64,000 bases of DNA from Holacanthus passer (taxonomy: Eukaryota > Chordata > Actinopteri > Pomacanthidae). Shown here one piece after another: positions 1 through 12,610 of the stretch (position 1 is the stretch's first letter; each line of letters begins with the position of its first letter). A model generated the notes under the pieces. That model made no database searches, was not told where the DNA came from, and was given only the letters and a program-made list of their open reading frames with translations. Where the stretch lies: positions 3,906,001-3,970,000 of the forward strand of contig JAFREQ010000035.1 of the NCBI GenBank assembly GCA_025331565.1. Direction: 5' to 3'. A program made the translations under genes and the position numbers.

Positions 1-1040
1 TACAAGCAATGCAATATTTACTGGAGCGCAACACAGCAGGCCTATTATTGGGCTGTACAGTCGAGATGAGAGGCTCCACTCAAGTTCGCCAGACGTCAGA
101 AAATTTAACTTTAACATATGAGTGTATTTTTTTAAGGCCCTGTGTGGCCGGTGACTTAATGTGTGTAGGAGGAGGCGAATAGTAGCATTCTGTTTAGAAG
201 TCAGAACAACTGAAACGTTAAGAAAGAATAGATAAGGTTTGGGATATTGTTGCTTTATCTGTTGAGTCCTTAGTGCAGAGCATTGTGGGGTATTTCTCCT
301 CTGAGTTATGTGTTTTACTGCAGGGCATCGGCCCTGTAACTTTTCCTGTGACTCAGATTTGATTGCTGGCTTCGCAAGCTTTTCCATCTGCATTAATCCT
401 CTATTTAAAAATCCAGCCCGGAGACCACCATCACAGGGTTTCACATCAAGAAACAGAAAAAAACGAATCCTTTTTAATCTCACAATTGCTATTTTTTTTC
501 AACCTACATTTTCAATTTGACACGGAGATGTACACTTCCATTTACCTTCCGTGACCCGGCAGTGTCCGCACAATATAGCTGTGTAAGAATCTTTGTGCTT
601 TCAGCTCTCTGGTGAGCACAATCTCCTCACAGCTCTCTTCGGAAGTAAAAGTCATTGGCATCAATTAGGGATAATCTTGTTCAGTGATCAGAGTTTAACG
701 ATTGGTCTGGGAGCAGTAAGAAAGAAAGGTAAGTCAGCGTCAATGAGCATAGCATTTACTGATTGACTCGTGGAACTCTTTTAGCCCCTCTACTGCAATT
801 ACCTAGGAAATCCCATCAATACACACATTATAGGTCTTAATTTTCTCATTTAAATTCAGCCTGGTCAGGAGGGGAATTAAAATTACAGTGAAAACAAAAG
901 AATTAGCTCCTTTTCCAATTGATTTTGCAATAGAGGCGGCAAAGGAGCTTTTAGAAATATCAAACAATCAACCTTTATTTTTCCTACCTCTTATTGTTTA
1001 CCCGAGAATTTTGTCTTGCCTTTTCCTTGTTTTTTCTCAG
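1..1040 (+). other. astrotactin intron, 3' part only
   Basis: This is the end of the intron before exon A. It is AT-rich and has no long open frame; the two short frames near 308-554 lack coding character. I see no repeat family that I recognise. The final 20 bases form the pyrimidine-rich acceptor of exon A. Confidence 0.8.
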
Positions 1041-1208
1041 GAAGCAGTTTTGTGGTGAGCATGGGCAGCTTCCTGGATGTTTCTAATTGGCTGAACCCAG
1101 CCAAGCTAACCCTCTACTATCAGACCAATTCGTCCACACAGTGGGTCCAGGATTACTGTGGCCAGAGGGCCACCGAGCCCTGCGAGCAGATCTGCGATCA
1201 GGACACAG
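1041..1208 (+). CDS. astn1: astrotactin exon A: pre-EGF segment and first half of EGF-1
   Basis: The exon follows a pyrimidine-rich acceptor ending TTTTTTCTCAG and is followed by donor GTGAGT. It is 168 nt, starts with two bases that complete a Gly codon and ends with one base of the next, so it is flanked by phase-1 introns on both sides and is frame-neutral. The peptide runs GSSFVVSMGSFLD, then NWLNPAKLTLYY, then a QTNSST segment with an N-linked glycosylation sequon (NSS). It ends with the first three cysteines of EGF-1 (in DYC, EPC and QIC) before DQDTG. This block is strongly conserved in astrotactins and lies just before EGF-1 in the extracellular part. The preceding exon is not in the window. 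Confidence 0.95.
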
Positions 1209-1990
1209 GTGAGTCCATATAAACATGCAGACACACGTGCAGGGTCTATTTGTTGAGCAAATAATATAATTTCACAAAATATTATGTATTTTTTTCCTTT
1301 ATATCATCCAATAACTGCTGTGCAATTCAGTAGAAGAAAAAGTTTGACCTATTTAGACCTTCATGAGATCATGAATTTCTTGGTCAAAAAAGCTCCATTT
1401 ATCGTTAAGGAACAGGTGAGAATTGTACAGGTACATTCATATAGAATGGCTTTATGTCGTTTACAAAAAGCTAAGGATTCATAATCAGCCAACAAAATGC
1501 TGGAACAAAAATCTAGCATAAATGTAAAATCATGACATTGAGTCAAGTTGAAATTCTTTTTACGCTGCTTAGAAATGTCATTTAAAAACATAGCTCAAGC
1601 CTTGTTGAGGATGTTGAAATAATAAGAAAATTCAGGCATTTGAACCTCTTTTATGTTGTCATAATTGCAAGGACTGCAATAGCCAGAATGAGGAGGAAAG
1701 AAGGACAGCTCTTTTTTTTTTGGCTTCAGGGTTAGCTTCATAAATGTGTTTTAGTGTTTCTGATTTGAAAAAAAAAAAAAAAAAGTCATTGCAGGAACCT
1801 GCTGGAACTGCTTTCTGCACATCTAACACATAAGATAGAGTATAATGTCAGAGATGCAGAGGTAATAAAATGCAAAGGTGTTAATATTGATGGTGTGATT
1901 ATTGTCGTGCAGCAATGAAACCATTATTATTTGTATGGATTCAAAAAGCCACAAAGCTTAATTCAGAGCCAGCAAGCTTAAATATTTTTT

Positions 1991-2345
1991 ATTAAAGAGG
2001 CCATGTTATGCTCATATTCAAATAATGTTCATCACATTATTTTTCCTCATACTCCACCTTGCATACACTGCTGCAGCACCTCTATTCACCCTCTGTATGA
2101 AACGCTCTGTTTTAGCTCTGGCCTTATTGGTCAGCTCCCACAGGCCTGAGCCTGCACCATCAGCACTATATCCCAGTCTAGCTGCTTTTCTATCTTAATA
2201 TCACCACAATAAAAGCTTCTAAACCAAAAACTTCACCTCTGCACATGTTCGAGCGGGAGTTTAATCTGTGTTAGCCTCTGCCCCATTATAAACTTCCACA
2301 AAAAGCAACATGAGAAAACAGTTCCCGGCATCCAATGTACTACTT
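1991..2345. repeat. dispersed teleost repeat (non-autonomous, unclassified)
   Basis: The segment starts near AAAGAGGCCATGTTATGCTC and continues through CTGCAGCACCTCT, CACCCTCTGTATGAAACGC and TTGGTCAGCTCCCACA. I recognise this order of phrases as a high-copy dispersed element in fish genomes. It has no open frame, and no terminal repeats could be fixed by eye, so the ends are approximate. It may be a MITE or SINE-like unit. Confidence 0.5.
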
Positions 2346-4120
2346 TCAAATGAGAAATAAACCCTTCATGCACCGAGTTAGATGTGAAAATATCTGGAGA
2401 GGAGCGAGAGGGAGGTCTGTGAGGGAGGTCAGTGAATTAAGGTTTTATTTCGACCATACCAGAGTTGGTGATTGTTGGAACAGTGGAAAGACTAATCCAG
2501 ACAGTTTTGGTGAATTTTATTTTGTTTCTGTTGAGTTTGAATAAAGTGCGTTTTACAAGGAAAGGATCTGACTCTTCAACAAAAAGGTTGTATCTCTGTC
2601 GGGAGGCAAAGAAATTAGCCTCCAGTTTCCCCTTTAAATTTCTTATAAACATGCAATTTAATATTTAATTGGTTTAATTTAAGAATTAGAAAATCGTATG
2701 ACATTTTAAACAATAAAAACAATCCAGCCGTGAAATACACACTAATTCAACACTAGCTTCCTTCTGATCCCACCTCCATCTAATACAAGTAAATTTGTGT
2801 AAAAGGGACACAGACAACAAAACAATGTGTTTGAGTTTTATTCATTCATTTATTCATTTTATTCATGTAGCTTATAATCAGAGGACCAGAGACTTTTAGA
2901 CACTCTATTCAAGTCTTTTAATAAATAAACCATTTAATTAGGTCTTATTGGCCATTGCTCGTTCCACTGGTCCAATCAGATGGCAGCAACATGAAAAGAA
3001 AGAAGCAGTCATTAAGAAGATGGCAAGGTTGTAAACTTCACCATTTACCATTACATATTGTGAAACAAACAGAAAAGTAGAATATGACAACCAGGTTAAG
3101 ACTTTTTAAGATGTTTATTGTGTTCATGGAAAACAGGATTGCATGCAAATTTGGCATCAATGTTGAATTCAAGACTTTCTTTTTAAGTCTCTGGGTTGTT
3201 TTGTTTTGTAGGGGATCTTTCTCCCGAGTGAGAAAAGATACACTTTAAGATTAAGTAGCCAAGGTGAGCTTTAGGATAGAGTGTGTTTTCCTTTCTTATT
3301 CGGCCGCTGAGTAAATGCACCAGTCTTCTATAGCTGGAGTCCAAGCTTAGCGCACCAAACTAGTAAACAACATTGTTAGTGTGTTAGCAGAAGCCCTCGG
3401 TGCCTGTTGCCCCATCCAGGTAAATAATCACCAGCCTCCACGGCAGTATGTACACAATCAGCTCGTACAATTCTGCGCCTGTTTGTGCTGACATTAAAAC
3501 TAGACCAACAAAAGCCGAGTGTGCGGCATGATGATATTTATCTTCCTGTGAGTGGCGTATCTCCCTTGTGTATTTTATGCACAACTAGATAAAGTCTAAG
3601 CTCATTAGAATGGATTACATCTGTAATGTATGTGAAATTTATGTCACCCTGGTCAAGGGCATGTTGAGGGCTGATGCATAATGTATTAGAGCTTCAGACG
3701 CTCAACTCAGTCAGTACACATGAAGATGCCCAAGATTGAGTTAGCACGACTGTGTTTGTGGATTCTGAATGTGTGCAGACATATATGTGTCAGTCGCTGT
3801 TTATGCATTGTGAGATCAGTAATGGATGTGATTCAGCGTTGGGCTCATTTGCTCATTCAGTCCATTCAGCCTTCTCACTTTATTAGTACTTCTGTCTTCC
3901 TCTGTCCCCTGGTCTCTCTCCATTTATTCCTCTTTTCATCTGTCCTTTTCAGCAACAACATTATTTGATCAGTAATTGCCCTGAAGTATGTTGTATCTTC
4001 TCAGGGCAACATCATCCATCCAGCAGCAAAATTAAAGGTGTTCTTCCAAAGAGCTTTCTATTTCCATCACTGCCCTCTACCATGGATTATAGCACCCGCA
4101 CAATAGCACTCAACAATGAG

Positions 4121-4137
4121 ACACACACACACACACA
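4121..4137. repeat. (AC)n microsatellite, about 8 units
   Basis: A perfect run of AC dinucleotides read directly from the sequence, in intron A-B. Confidence 0.95.
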
Positions 4138-5705
4138 ATTGTGCTGTTTCTGAAGACAGCACGACTGAGACAAACTCTGTCATCCAGGGGCATTTATTGC
4201 ACTTCCAACAATAGTGTGAACCACTGCTGGTGAAATGTTAAAGGGTAAATCACATAGGGAAGGAAAGTGCATCCACACCGCTCTATGTGCAGACTTGAGA
4301 TGCATGCTGCAATTTTCCCCACAACAATAAGCAACGTCAAAGTGGGTATTTTACCCACTGACAAGAGACAGGAAAACACCTGCTTGGACAAGTCTTGTTT
4401 CTTGTTTAATGGAAAATACACAAAAGCTACCAAAGACATACTTGCATGTGGACTGGTGGTGTTTAAAAGTGGATTGAGATTGCTTCCCATTTGACAATTA
4501 CAAATTTTGTTGAATTGCCACATGACTGAAATGATCGTTTTAGACATTGTAAAAATGGTCAAAATACAGATATGCTTGTGAAAACGTACAATCATCACCC
4601 TGTGTCCTGTGGGTTCACACACCACGTCTACTGCATTGATTGCCATCTCTTAACAAGCGAGAGAGTTGTTTAGCAGATTGGAGGTGGTGTCGCATAATCT
4701 ATTTTTTGTTGGAAATGGACACTTCCAATTTGCCATTGAGAAAGTGGTGCTAAGCTTGACATGACTTTAATATTAGAAAACTGAACAACTTCTTTTAAAG
4801 ACACAAAAAAACATGCATACCTCATTCACCTGGGTGTGGGGTTCCTGCTTCCCGTGGGTTTGCATTGTTGTAATAAAAGCTGGCCTGGGATGTGGATGCA
4901 TGTCTTTAAACCATTTGCATCCTTCAGTTTTGCACAATCATGTACACAAATGCACCAGCGGTCACACTTTTTTGTTATTTTTTGTGCCCTTTGATCACAA
5001 GCAGGTATCGCTTCGCCCAGTTATCTCCCATCATCTCTATCACGCGCCTCCATCCTGCCTCAATGTCACGCTGGTTGACTGTCACTGTTGACTACCAGTC
5101 ACTGCTCCTGGATAATCAATCCTCTCTGCCTTCACCTTCACTCCCTGCCTTAACTGCGAGCGTGGAGGTTAGTGGATGAATGGCACGATGCAAATCTTCC
5201 TATAGCCTGATAGCTGCTTGGGATCTAGCTGACTGCAACTGGACTTGGGCCATGTGGGTCTATGCAATGACTGATAATGTAATAACAGCCTGATACTGAG
5301 AATTTAAATAGGGTTGAATATACAATGCGCCCATAAACGTAATAAAATCCTTGTTATATATGTATATAATGGAATTTAAAGAAAGAAAAAAGAAAGAATG
5401 GCATCATGACTGTAAAATGAGATTATAATTTCAAATATGACTCAAGTTACCACTTTATGAGTATCACTTGTGATATTACATTGTTAGTCAAACTGTCCTC
5501 TCTCATATAGTTATACGCTTTACTAAGGAGGAAAAGATTGCCAGCAGCAGCTTTCCATCTATCATCATAACGAACCTCATAAAGACCCGTGAACCTCCTT
5601 TGCTGCTTTTGTTTTCCTCATTTGAAATTATGTCTCCCTGGCTCCCTTGACCTCACCTAATTGGAACCGAAACTGCTGGAGTGTTAACATACAGCCTTGC
5701 TTTAC

Positions 5706-5790
5706 CATCAAATCAAATCATCAATTCAAGTTTATTGTCACGTACACAAAGCCATATCCTTCAATTTGATGCATACAGCACTTACATGTG
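5706..5790 (-). mobile_element. LINE 3' tail, severely truncated, minus strand
   Basis: AATCAAATC tandem units are followed by AATTCAAGTTTATTGTCACG. Short tandem units followed by a TTTATTG block are the reverse complement of a LINE-type 3' end (AATAAA plus terminal microsatellite). This resembles common fish LINE ends. No coding part remains. Confidence 0.5.
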
Positions 5791-6560
5791 CACAAACACA
5801 CACACACATGCTCCCATGAGAAAACATTCATGTTGAATGGACCAAGCCATTGTGCTCAAAGACCTTGGGCAGAATGGCTTTTCCTTCTGGAAATTTTATA
5901 ACAAGCACATATTTGCATCAGGACAACAATAACTCTTTTCCGTTCCCGTACCATGAACCTTGAAATGTGAAAATCATCCACGCGGCCTCGGTGAGGTACT
6001 AGAAATCATTATAATGAAACATGCCATTTGTAACATGAGTTTTGGTTATACAGGCGGAAGAGTGAAGAGAAATGATTTGTGGTCTCAAGTGATTGCCACT
6101 TGAACTCTTTTACATTTTTGGCTCTAAAAGTGAGAGAAAAGCGAGAGAGCGGAGGAAAGAGGTTGCGGAATGAGGACACAGTGACATAATAGTGACAAAT
6201 TGTATTGGCAATCTAATATTGGTGTTTATGCTGGATGGTACTATCCCCATGTGCAGTATCAGGTTTTGTGTCTGTGTAGAAACCTGGCTGGAGCGTAACA
6301 GGAAAGAAACACAGTGAGCACAGTTAAATAGATAAATGTCATCAAATGGCCGTTTTCAATCACAGGTGATTAGCTCAAAATTGTGCCGACAACAAGTTCC
6401 TAATCAGTCAACCATAACTTTTGGCACCGCCGAATAGGCTTTTTGCACAGCAGAGTCAGGATCTCAGGCTGCTTGACAACTTCAGCCAAATGTATAGCTC
6501 TATGTAATATAGCAACTGGGCACACTAGTCTATAAAAATGACATTTGTGTTAGTTGAATC

Positions 6561-7164
6561 ATGAGCTCAAAAAGGCTGAAAATAGTCAGAAAGATGAGAG
6601 GACAGCAGTACAAACCACCACTGCTGTGTCCCTGTGCACAGCTTCTGCTTGGTTCAACTCTATTCTCCAAATATTTCCCAAAAACAAATAACTGCAAAGA
6701 TGGTGGGCAATTAATTTCTGATGAGACAGCTTTACCATATCTATATCACATAGGAGTATGCAACCAACACTTTTAGGGTACAGACTTGATTGAGCCTCCA
6801 GCTCCTATCGGACGTATACATGTGGCTGCCCCAGAGCTTTTTCAGTGGATCTGCTTTACCTTGAATGCCCCAAAGCCCAGGGTTTAGCAAAGGAAAGAAG
6901 AATCTGATTACAGATTCAAGCCAAAAAAAAAAGGATCACCCTATGGATATAGATCACACAGATCATGACTACTGTTCCACTACTGAGTCTGCTGCACTTG
7001 ATCTGGGCCACACTGAAGATGCGAAGTTAGCATGGTTACAGAAACAAATGGAAGAAATGGCTTCCCAGCTACCAAGAAATATCCTCCAGTTGCGACATGA
7101 CTCCAATTTTGCCAATAGGATTAAACATGGGCTGACTTTATGGCTCAAACTCTGCAAAGAGTAG
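6561..7164 (+). pseudogene. possible decayed THAP/DDE-type transposase fragment
   Basis: Two open stretches (6561-6776 and 6865-7164) are separated by a frame break. The first ends with IGVCNQHF, resembling the Cys/His end of a THAP zinc finger. The second has basic KGKKNLITDSSQKKK, then MDIDHTDHDYC, then a helical ELAWLQKQMEEMASQL-like stretch (actual residues DAKLAWLQKQMEEM), the same order as in fish THAP-transposase proteins as I remember them. No catalytic core is visible. The match is weak and could be chance. Confidence 0.25.
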
Positions 7165-7869
7165 GTAGGTCGGCAGGTCATTACTGGTTCTTGATTGGTT
7201 GCCAGGAGTGCAAGCAACCAAGCTTCAGCTGCTTTGTTATGCCAATATTACTTATATTAGCTAGTTTGAACTAAATGAATCCGAGAGAGTAACAACTGAC
7301 TACATCCCTAAACTGACAGGCATTCTTATTTTTTACTCTGAACCTGACCTGAGCCTGATGTAGTTAACGTCAGCTGAAGCACTGAGTTTGTGTTACCCTG
7401 TCAACATGTGGTTGCAGCTTGCCTGTTTATCCTGATTACACATGTGTGGACGCCTTGTAAATGGCCATCAAAAGGCAATGTTTTAAATAGGCTATCAGTA
7501 GATTGTTGTTCGCTGACTCTACCCGAACATAATTTCTACATTTTTGTCTGAAGTCCCGAGTCCCGTCTGCCTTGGGTCGGATATCCACCGACATAAACTG
7601 CAGAAACGAATCCTTTTTAAATTAATGAACGGGGTGTAAGGACAGCCCTGTGTCGAGTCCACTTGCAAAGCTGTGAGCTGGGACTGCAAAGTTCAGAGAA
7701 AAACATTTCATGTTAAAATGCTTTAATGAGCATCGCCTACACCACACATCCACATTTCTTATGCTATTTAAGTCAAAGAGACAATAATTTTGCCAAATAG
7801 AGATCCACTGAAAATGAATTCCTGCTGTTCCTTTGAACCTCTGATGACTGGGGTCTTACTGCTACTGAG

Positions 7870-8390
7870 TCCTAGGTATTTACACTTTAGAGGAAAAACA
7901 ACATTAAAGCAGCTACAATTGAAACATTTATAATAACAGTGTGAAAACAGTGTGAAAGGGTTAACTCGTTACGGTGAACCTACAGGGAATAATCACCTGA
8001 ATCTGCAGCTCCCCTCAGCTTTACAGAGCTGTATAGCGAGTTTCAGCTCATTGTTTAGCTGCCTGAGTCACAACCTTCCTGATTTGGTTCACTTTCAGGC
8101 CTCTCATAGTGTTGTTTTCGGTCGTAGCAGGCAGCTGCTTTGAGTGAAAGAGATCTAAAACGCCACTGAGCACTACCTGCTGAGCACCAAACAGCAGACA
8201 GACACAGTTTGAGACCAGCTGGGGAACACGGTGGAGTATTTAACAGCTACAGAGCCAGATATGTCCCTCAGGAGCTGGTAGAGACCAAAAACAGAGCTCA
8301 AAGATAACAACTATTAGACGTACATTCATCAGGGGAACAGAAACACGACTCCAACTGAACGATAATATTACTCCGTAAGGAAGCCTGTAT
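7870..8390. repeat. dispersed teleost repeat (unclassified, about 0.5 kb)
   Basis: The segment contains GCCACTGAGCACTACCTGC, CAGACAGACACAGTTTGAGA, GAGCCAGATATGTCCCTCAG, AGAGACCAAAAACAGAGCTC and ACACGACTCCAACTGAACG. I recognise these phrases in this order from many fish intron sequences. There is no coding frame. The boundaries are estimates. Confidence 0.55.
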
Positions 8391-8959
8391 TAAAATGATC
8401 ATGTAAACTTGAAAATAAAAATGTAATTCCACAAGAGCATTATAATCTTCCGCATACAGTAATAATGTGTTATTTGAGTAAAACTCAAAATGAACGAATA
8501 CTAAAATGAAAATGGAAAAGCTTTCGTACCCAGGTGGACAATATTCAAATGTTAATTCAAATTTGAAAATTAAAGTGCAATATACAATGAATTTTAACAT
8601 TGTCCTATTAATTTTTACTCAGACGATACATATGAGGTAAATTATTACATTGGAACTACATTTTCACTTTTAAGTTTACTTTTATCGTTTTAATAAAGTC
8701 CCCAAAAGGCTTCCATACATCCTCAACTACCGGATGTGTAAATAAACCACTGTAGCTTGTAATATATCTGGTTTGTAACTATTTCAAATGCCACAGTAAA
8801 CAGACAGTATGTTTCAGATACTAAACCTACTTAAAATTGTTGTTGTCATATTATAAACACACAGTTGTATTTACAGTCAATGTTCACATCATTTATTATA
8901 GATCCCACTACAGTTATGGTCAGTGGCAAAATATATATCTTCAACTATTCAACACAAAT

Positions 8960-9027
8960 CCAAGGAGGGTCGAATCTAGGGCAACTGGACTTGGTTGTCC
9001 AATTGCCCTAGATTCAACCCTCCTTGG
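8960..9027. repeat. 68-nt near-perfect hairpin, foldback element copy 1
   Basis: Left arm 8960-8990 and right arm 8997-9027 are reverse complements over 31 bp with two mismatches, separated by a 6-nt loop (8991-8996). The arms contain AGGGTTGAATCTAGGGCAA or close variants. The same arm sequence flanks a longer element at 60437-60585. The flank right of the hairpin (ACCATGACCTGGATGACTGA) matches the reverse complement of the flank left of the second copy, so the ancestral unit is longer than the hairpin. A DNA-transposon-derived foldback unit is likely. Confidence 0.85.
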
Positions 9028-11014
9028 AAAACCATGACCTGGATGACTGAGAATCTGAGACATGTTTAACATGAAGTCGAAACCTAAATTGAATTGCTCC
9101 AATCAAATGTAAACAAAAAAAATATATATAACTGCATTTGTTATTAAGTACTTGTTTAAATGCGTGACAGAAAATTTTTAATTTAATCAGATGAGTTGAC
9201 AATTAAAAGACTCATGAATGAACAAATTGGCTCTTCAGTTATCGGTGCATGGAGAGTTATTTTGGCAGATATATATAAAGGAATTATGTCAAATATATTA
9301 AAAAATTTCACGCCCTTGTTTTCGGATGTTAAACACAATTGAGTCTCTGTTTGCTGCACAAACAAGTCATCATAGGAGCGAGCAACAAAATCATACCATT
9401 CCATAATAGGTGATGTCTTTCCTTCACCTTGTGTGTGGCTTGGTCAGCTGTGAGATCCAGTCAGTGCAGCTTACTGCATTTGGGCATTTAAATTCAAACA
9501 GCCCAGATAATGGTCTATCAAGTGGGTCATAGACCTGCCCATCAGGATGAATCACCAGTTCGTGTTTCTCAGAGTTGCATGGTCCTTTAATGCTGCAGAT
9601 CCAGTCCTGTCTTCATGAACGCTGTTTGACCTGTACCTCAGTTCCCTCCTTCGCGAACGCCACTCAGAGTCTGGTTTGAAGGCAGCAGAGGCAGCTTTAG
9701 TGTCAAGGGATGTTGGGTCTGGAGCTCACCACATTAGCTTTTGTGTAGCACATTATCTGCAATCACATTACCAGGGAAGCGATAACCATTTTTGGAAAAC
9801 AGTGTAGTGTGGTGTGTCTGTTTACATTGATGCACCTGATTACCTGATACCTGATACACTTGCTGAAGCAGCACCTGGTTTGAGCTTCACCACCACTCGA
9901 TTATTGTCATTGATAAACAGTTTATAGCAATCAACCACTGAGGTTTGAATATGTCTGTCTGTTGCAGTGTAAAACTTTCTAAAACTGCTGTAAAATGCTG
10001 TGAACAACTATTAGATATAAATGATCCTGTCCATTCAAATGAGTGCATGCAAACCATCAGCCCAGAATTTAGTATGACATCATTTCACAGACTGACTTTC
10101 TCTCAGCAGCCCTTAACTCCGATCGACTACCCCCTGATAAACACTCAATTTCCACTTGCCTGAACCAAACATTGGATTTGTTAAGGCAGCATGAGGTGAT
10201 ACGAATAGCTCACAGTTTAGTGTTGATATTTGATTGAGATTAGCGAGAGCAAGAAAGAAAACAAAATGATGCCAAAATACAAATATTCATCAATTAAGTG
10301 ATGAGATTCTGAAACATGTGAAATTGCCTGAGGAAAACATATTTGGACATCCTTTACTCATCATCATAACAAGTATGCAAAATCAATGCAACTGGAGCCA
10401 AATAAAAGGACAGCTACGCTATTTTAAAACCATAACGGCAGAAAAGCGCACACCAACACATAAAATACAGCTTATGAAAAATAAACAAATCCACGAAGCA
10501 CCAAATCAGTAACTGATCCAAATGCATTACGAAGCTGATGAAGGCACTGATATGGTTGATGCCTCCGTCCAACCCCAAGTTAACTCCAGCCAAATGCTTA
10601 CTGTAAATGTGAAAGGAGTGCAGTTGCCATTGTGCATTAGCAGCTCGTGAAGTTCATCTTTAACGACCACACAATCACAACCCCGTCCCCCCCGTCCCCT
10701 CCCTGTGTGCTGTTTTTACTGCTGGCGTTATCTTTTAAGAAGCAGTTTTTTATTATCTAATTCAGCACGACGCCTCCTCTCCAGAGTTCCTTGTGGTACA
10801 CATTCACCTTTTGTCTGCCGTCACTGAGCTTCATAAACAACAGCTGCAGTCGGTTGGAGTCTCCTTCCTGCACTGTATCTGAACCAGGTCTATAGAGACG
10901 GAGAAACTGCCACACAAAGCTGATTCTCGCAAGATGTCTAAAGGTTAGTTAATCCGGCAGAATTTGTAATCAACCAGACATATCTCTTCCTGTTAATTGC
11001 TTGATCCTCCCTTA

Positions 11015-11160
11015 AAAGCATTTGCATAAAGAAAAGAGACGCGTTTCACTGATTACTTGCAAGGTTTGTCTCAGATTACGGGCAAACTGTGCTTCCAGGC
11101 TGGTGCACCTCATCTGTATAAGGTGGAAAAGATTCAGTAAATGTGTCTGTCTGCAGCCTC
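11015..11160. repeat. dispersed repeat with GCATAAA-type end, copy 1
   Basis: The segment begins ATTTGCATAAAG and holds CTGATTACTTGCA, TTACGGGCAAACTG, TGCTTCCAGGC and GTCTGTCTGCAG. The same blocks in the same order recur at 57240-57425. The start resembles the reverse complement of the far end of copy 2 (GCGTTTATGCAAACTG), which suggests terminal inverted repeats and a MITE-like origin. This copy appears truncated on its right side. Confidence 0.55.
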
Positions 11161-12090
11161 CGGCCCTGCACACATATGGCTTTACAATACACGTACCTCT
11201 TCTCACAGCTGTGCAGCGAGACTGCTTTGTGTATTTATGTATAAGATATGTATCTAAATCAATTATGCACACTTAATTGGAATGTGATTACTCTTTTCTA
11301 CCGTTGAATGCATTCGCCAGTCTTTCTATTGTTAATTACATTATGTGGTCAATCCTCACAAGACCGGCTTCTCGAATATCTTATTCATGCCATAAAGGCA
11401 ATCTGTCGCTGTGAATAAGAGGCAGGTTGTATTTTGCAAATACTGGGATGTAGAATTTCCAGAAAAGGTGTGTTGACCTTTTGACACCCGTGCAGCATCA
11501 CGGGAGCGAGAGGGAGAGGTTTACTTCTGTTTGCGATCAAAGCTAAAGCGAAAACTAAAGCTTCCAGTTCACAATGTTTCTGGTTGCCACCCTTTCCTTT
11601 CCAAAGTAACTGTCGACAAAGACTTTGAGAACCCAATATCTCTCATTCGAAACACTTTGAAGCAAAAATGCAAATGAAAGGAAAACATCTATATATTTGT
11701 TTTTAGCACGATGCACTAATCATTCGTGCACATTCAAATATTAACTGGTTCAATTGTTTACCGTATCATCATGTATCATCAGCTTTCATCCAAATGAGCT
11801 CAGACAACATTTTGGCTGCTGTTCGAATACTGATTTTGAATCAGAACAGTTTAGAAAAACAAAAAAGCTTGTGTGTATATGCTATTTCAGTTTTGTTCTG
11901 GTGTTTGTAAAGAATCTGGACATGAAATGATATTAAACTGATTAGCTGGCATTTCTATTACATTATGGACAAGTAATAGAAAATATAAACCTGTTATTAG
12001 TCTAAACTCACAACTCATCTATTTTCTGCAGGTATGAAACCAATCTTCTTCTTCTGTTGGTTTAGTGGCATCCGTTTGAGTTGCATTACC

Positions 12091-12102
12091 GCCACCTACT
12101 GG
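12091..12102 (-). promoter_or_regulatory. CTCF-core-like motif in the LINE 3' end
   Basis: GCCACCTACTGG fits the reverse form of the commonly quoted CTCF core (CCASYAGRKGGC). It lies in the LINE remnant. A single 12-base match in 64 kb is weak evidence of binding. Confidence 0.2.
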
Positions 12103-12474
12103 ATTGTAACAGACTCACAGTGAAACTATTCATCCCATTCACGACGTTGTCCTTTCTACAATCCAGACTCACGTTCAGGAATCTCTTGGCAGCTTCCAAC
12201 ACCATCTTAATCCTGTCACAATTAATAACCATGGCAATAATTAACAAAATAATTTCTTGTCCATGTAAATACTCTGATCAGCTCCATTTGTTTCCTGCCC
12301 CTGTTCCTCTTGCGCGACCACCAGTCCGTTGTTTCTCCCCAATCTCTCAGCAGCTTCAGCGCATGAAACTCATTTTTGCCTTGATGTTATTCACTTTCAT
12401 TTCCTTAAGTCTTTTTTTTTATTCACTTTGCTGAACCCACACGGTGATTTCTCCTCGCAGTGCAGCCACATCAT

Positions 12475-12610
12475 TCACTCTTTGTTTTCTTTGCACTCCT
12501 CTACATAGCAATTATCTTCACCAAATCTCCCGCATTTCTGACTCCTCTCCATTTTGCAGCAACGTGTTCCATATTCATGACGGCTGAAACATCTTAGAGG
12601 AGTTCTCTCA
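12475..12610 (-). pseudogene. LINE ORF1 zinc-knuckle remnant
   Basis: An uninterrupted minus-strand stretch reads TPLRCFSRHEYGTRCCK, then RSQKCGRFGEDNCYVEEC, then KENKE and a stop. It resembles the CCHC zinc-knuckle region of fish LINE ORF1 proteins (pattern RCFRC-x4-GH-x4-C, then KCGRCG). Several ligands are changed: the second Cys of the first knuckle is Arg and a Cys of the second is Phe. ORF1 proteins bind RNA of the element. It is a remnant with no expected function. Confidence 0.6.

Noticed and set aside
308..554. Overlapping short plus-strand frames before exon A as an upstream exon
   Set aside because: No acceptor/donor pair with phase 1 at the end fits exon A, and the peptide is not astrotactin-like.
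4194..4646. Minus-strand open frame of 150 codons
   Set aside because: Composition is like translated AT-rich intron, with no motif, no splice context and no recognised family.
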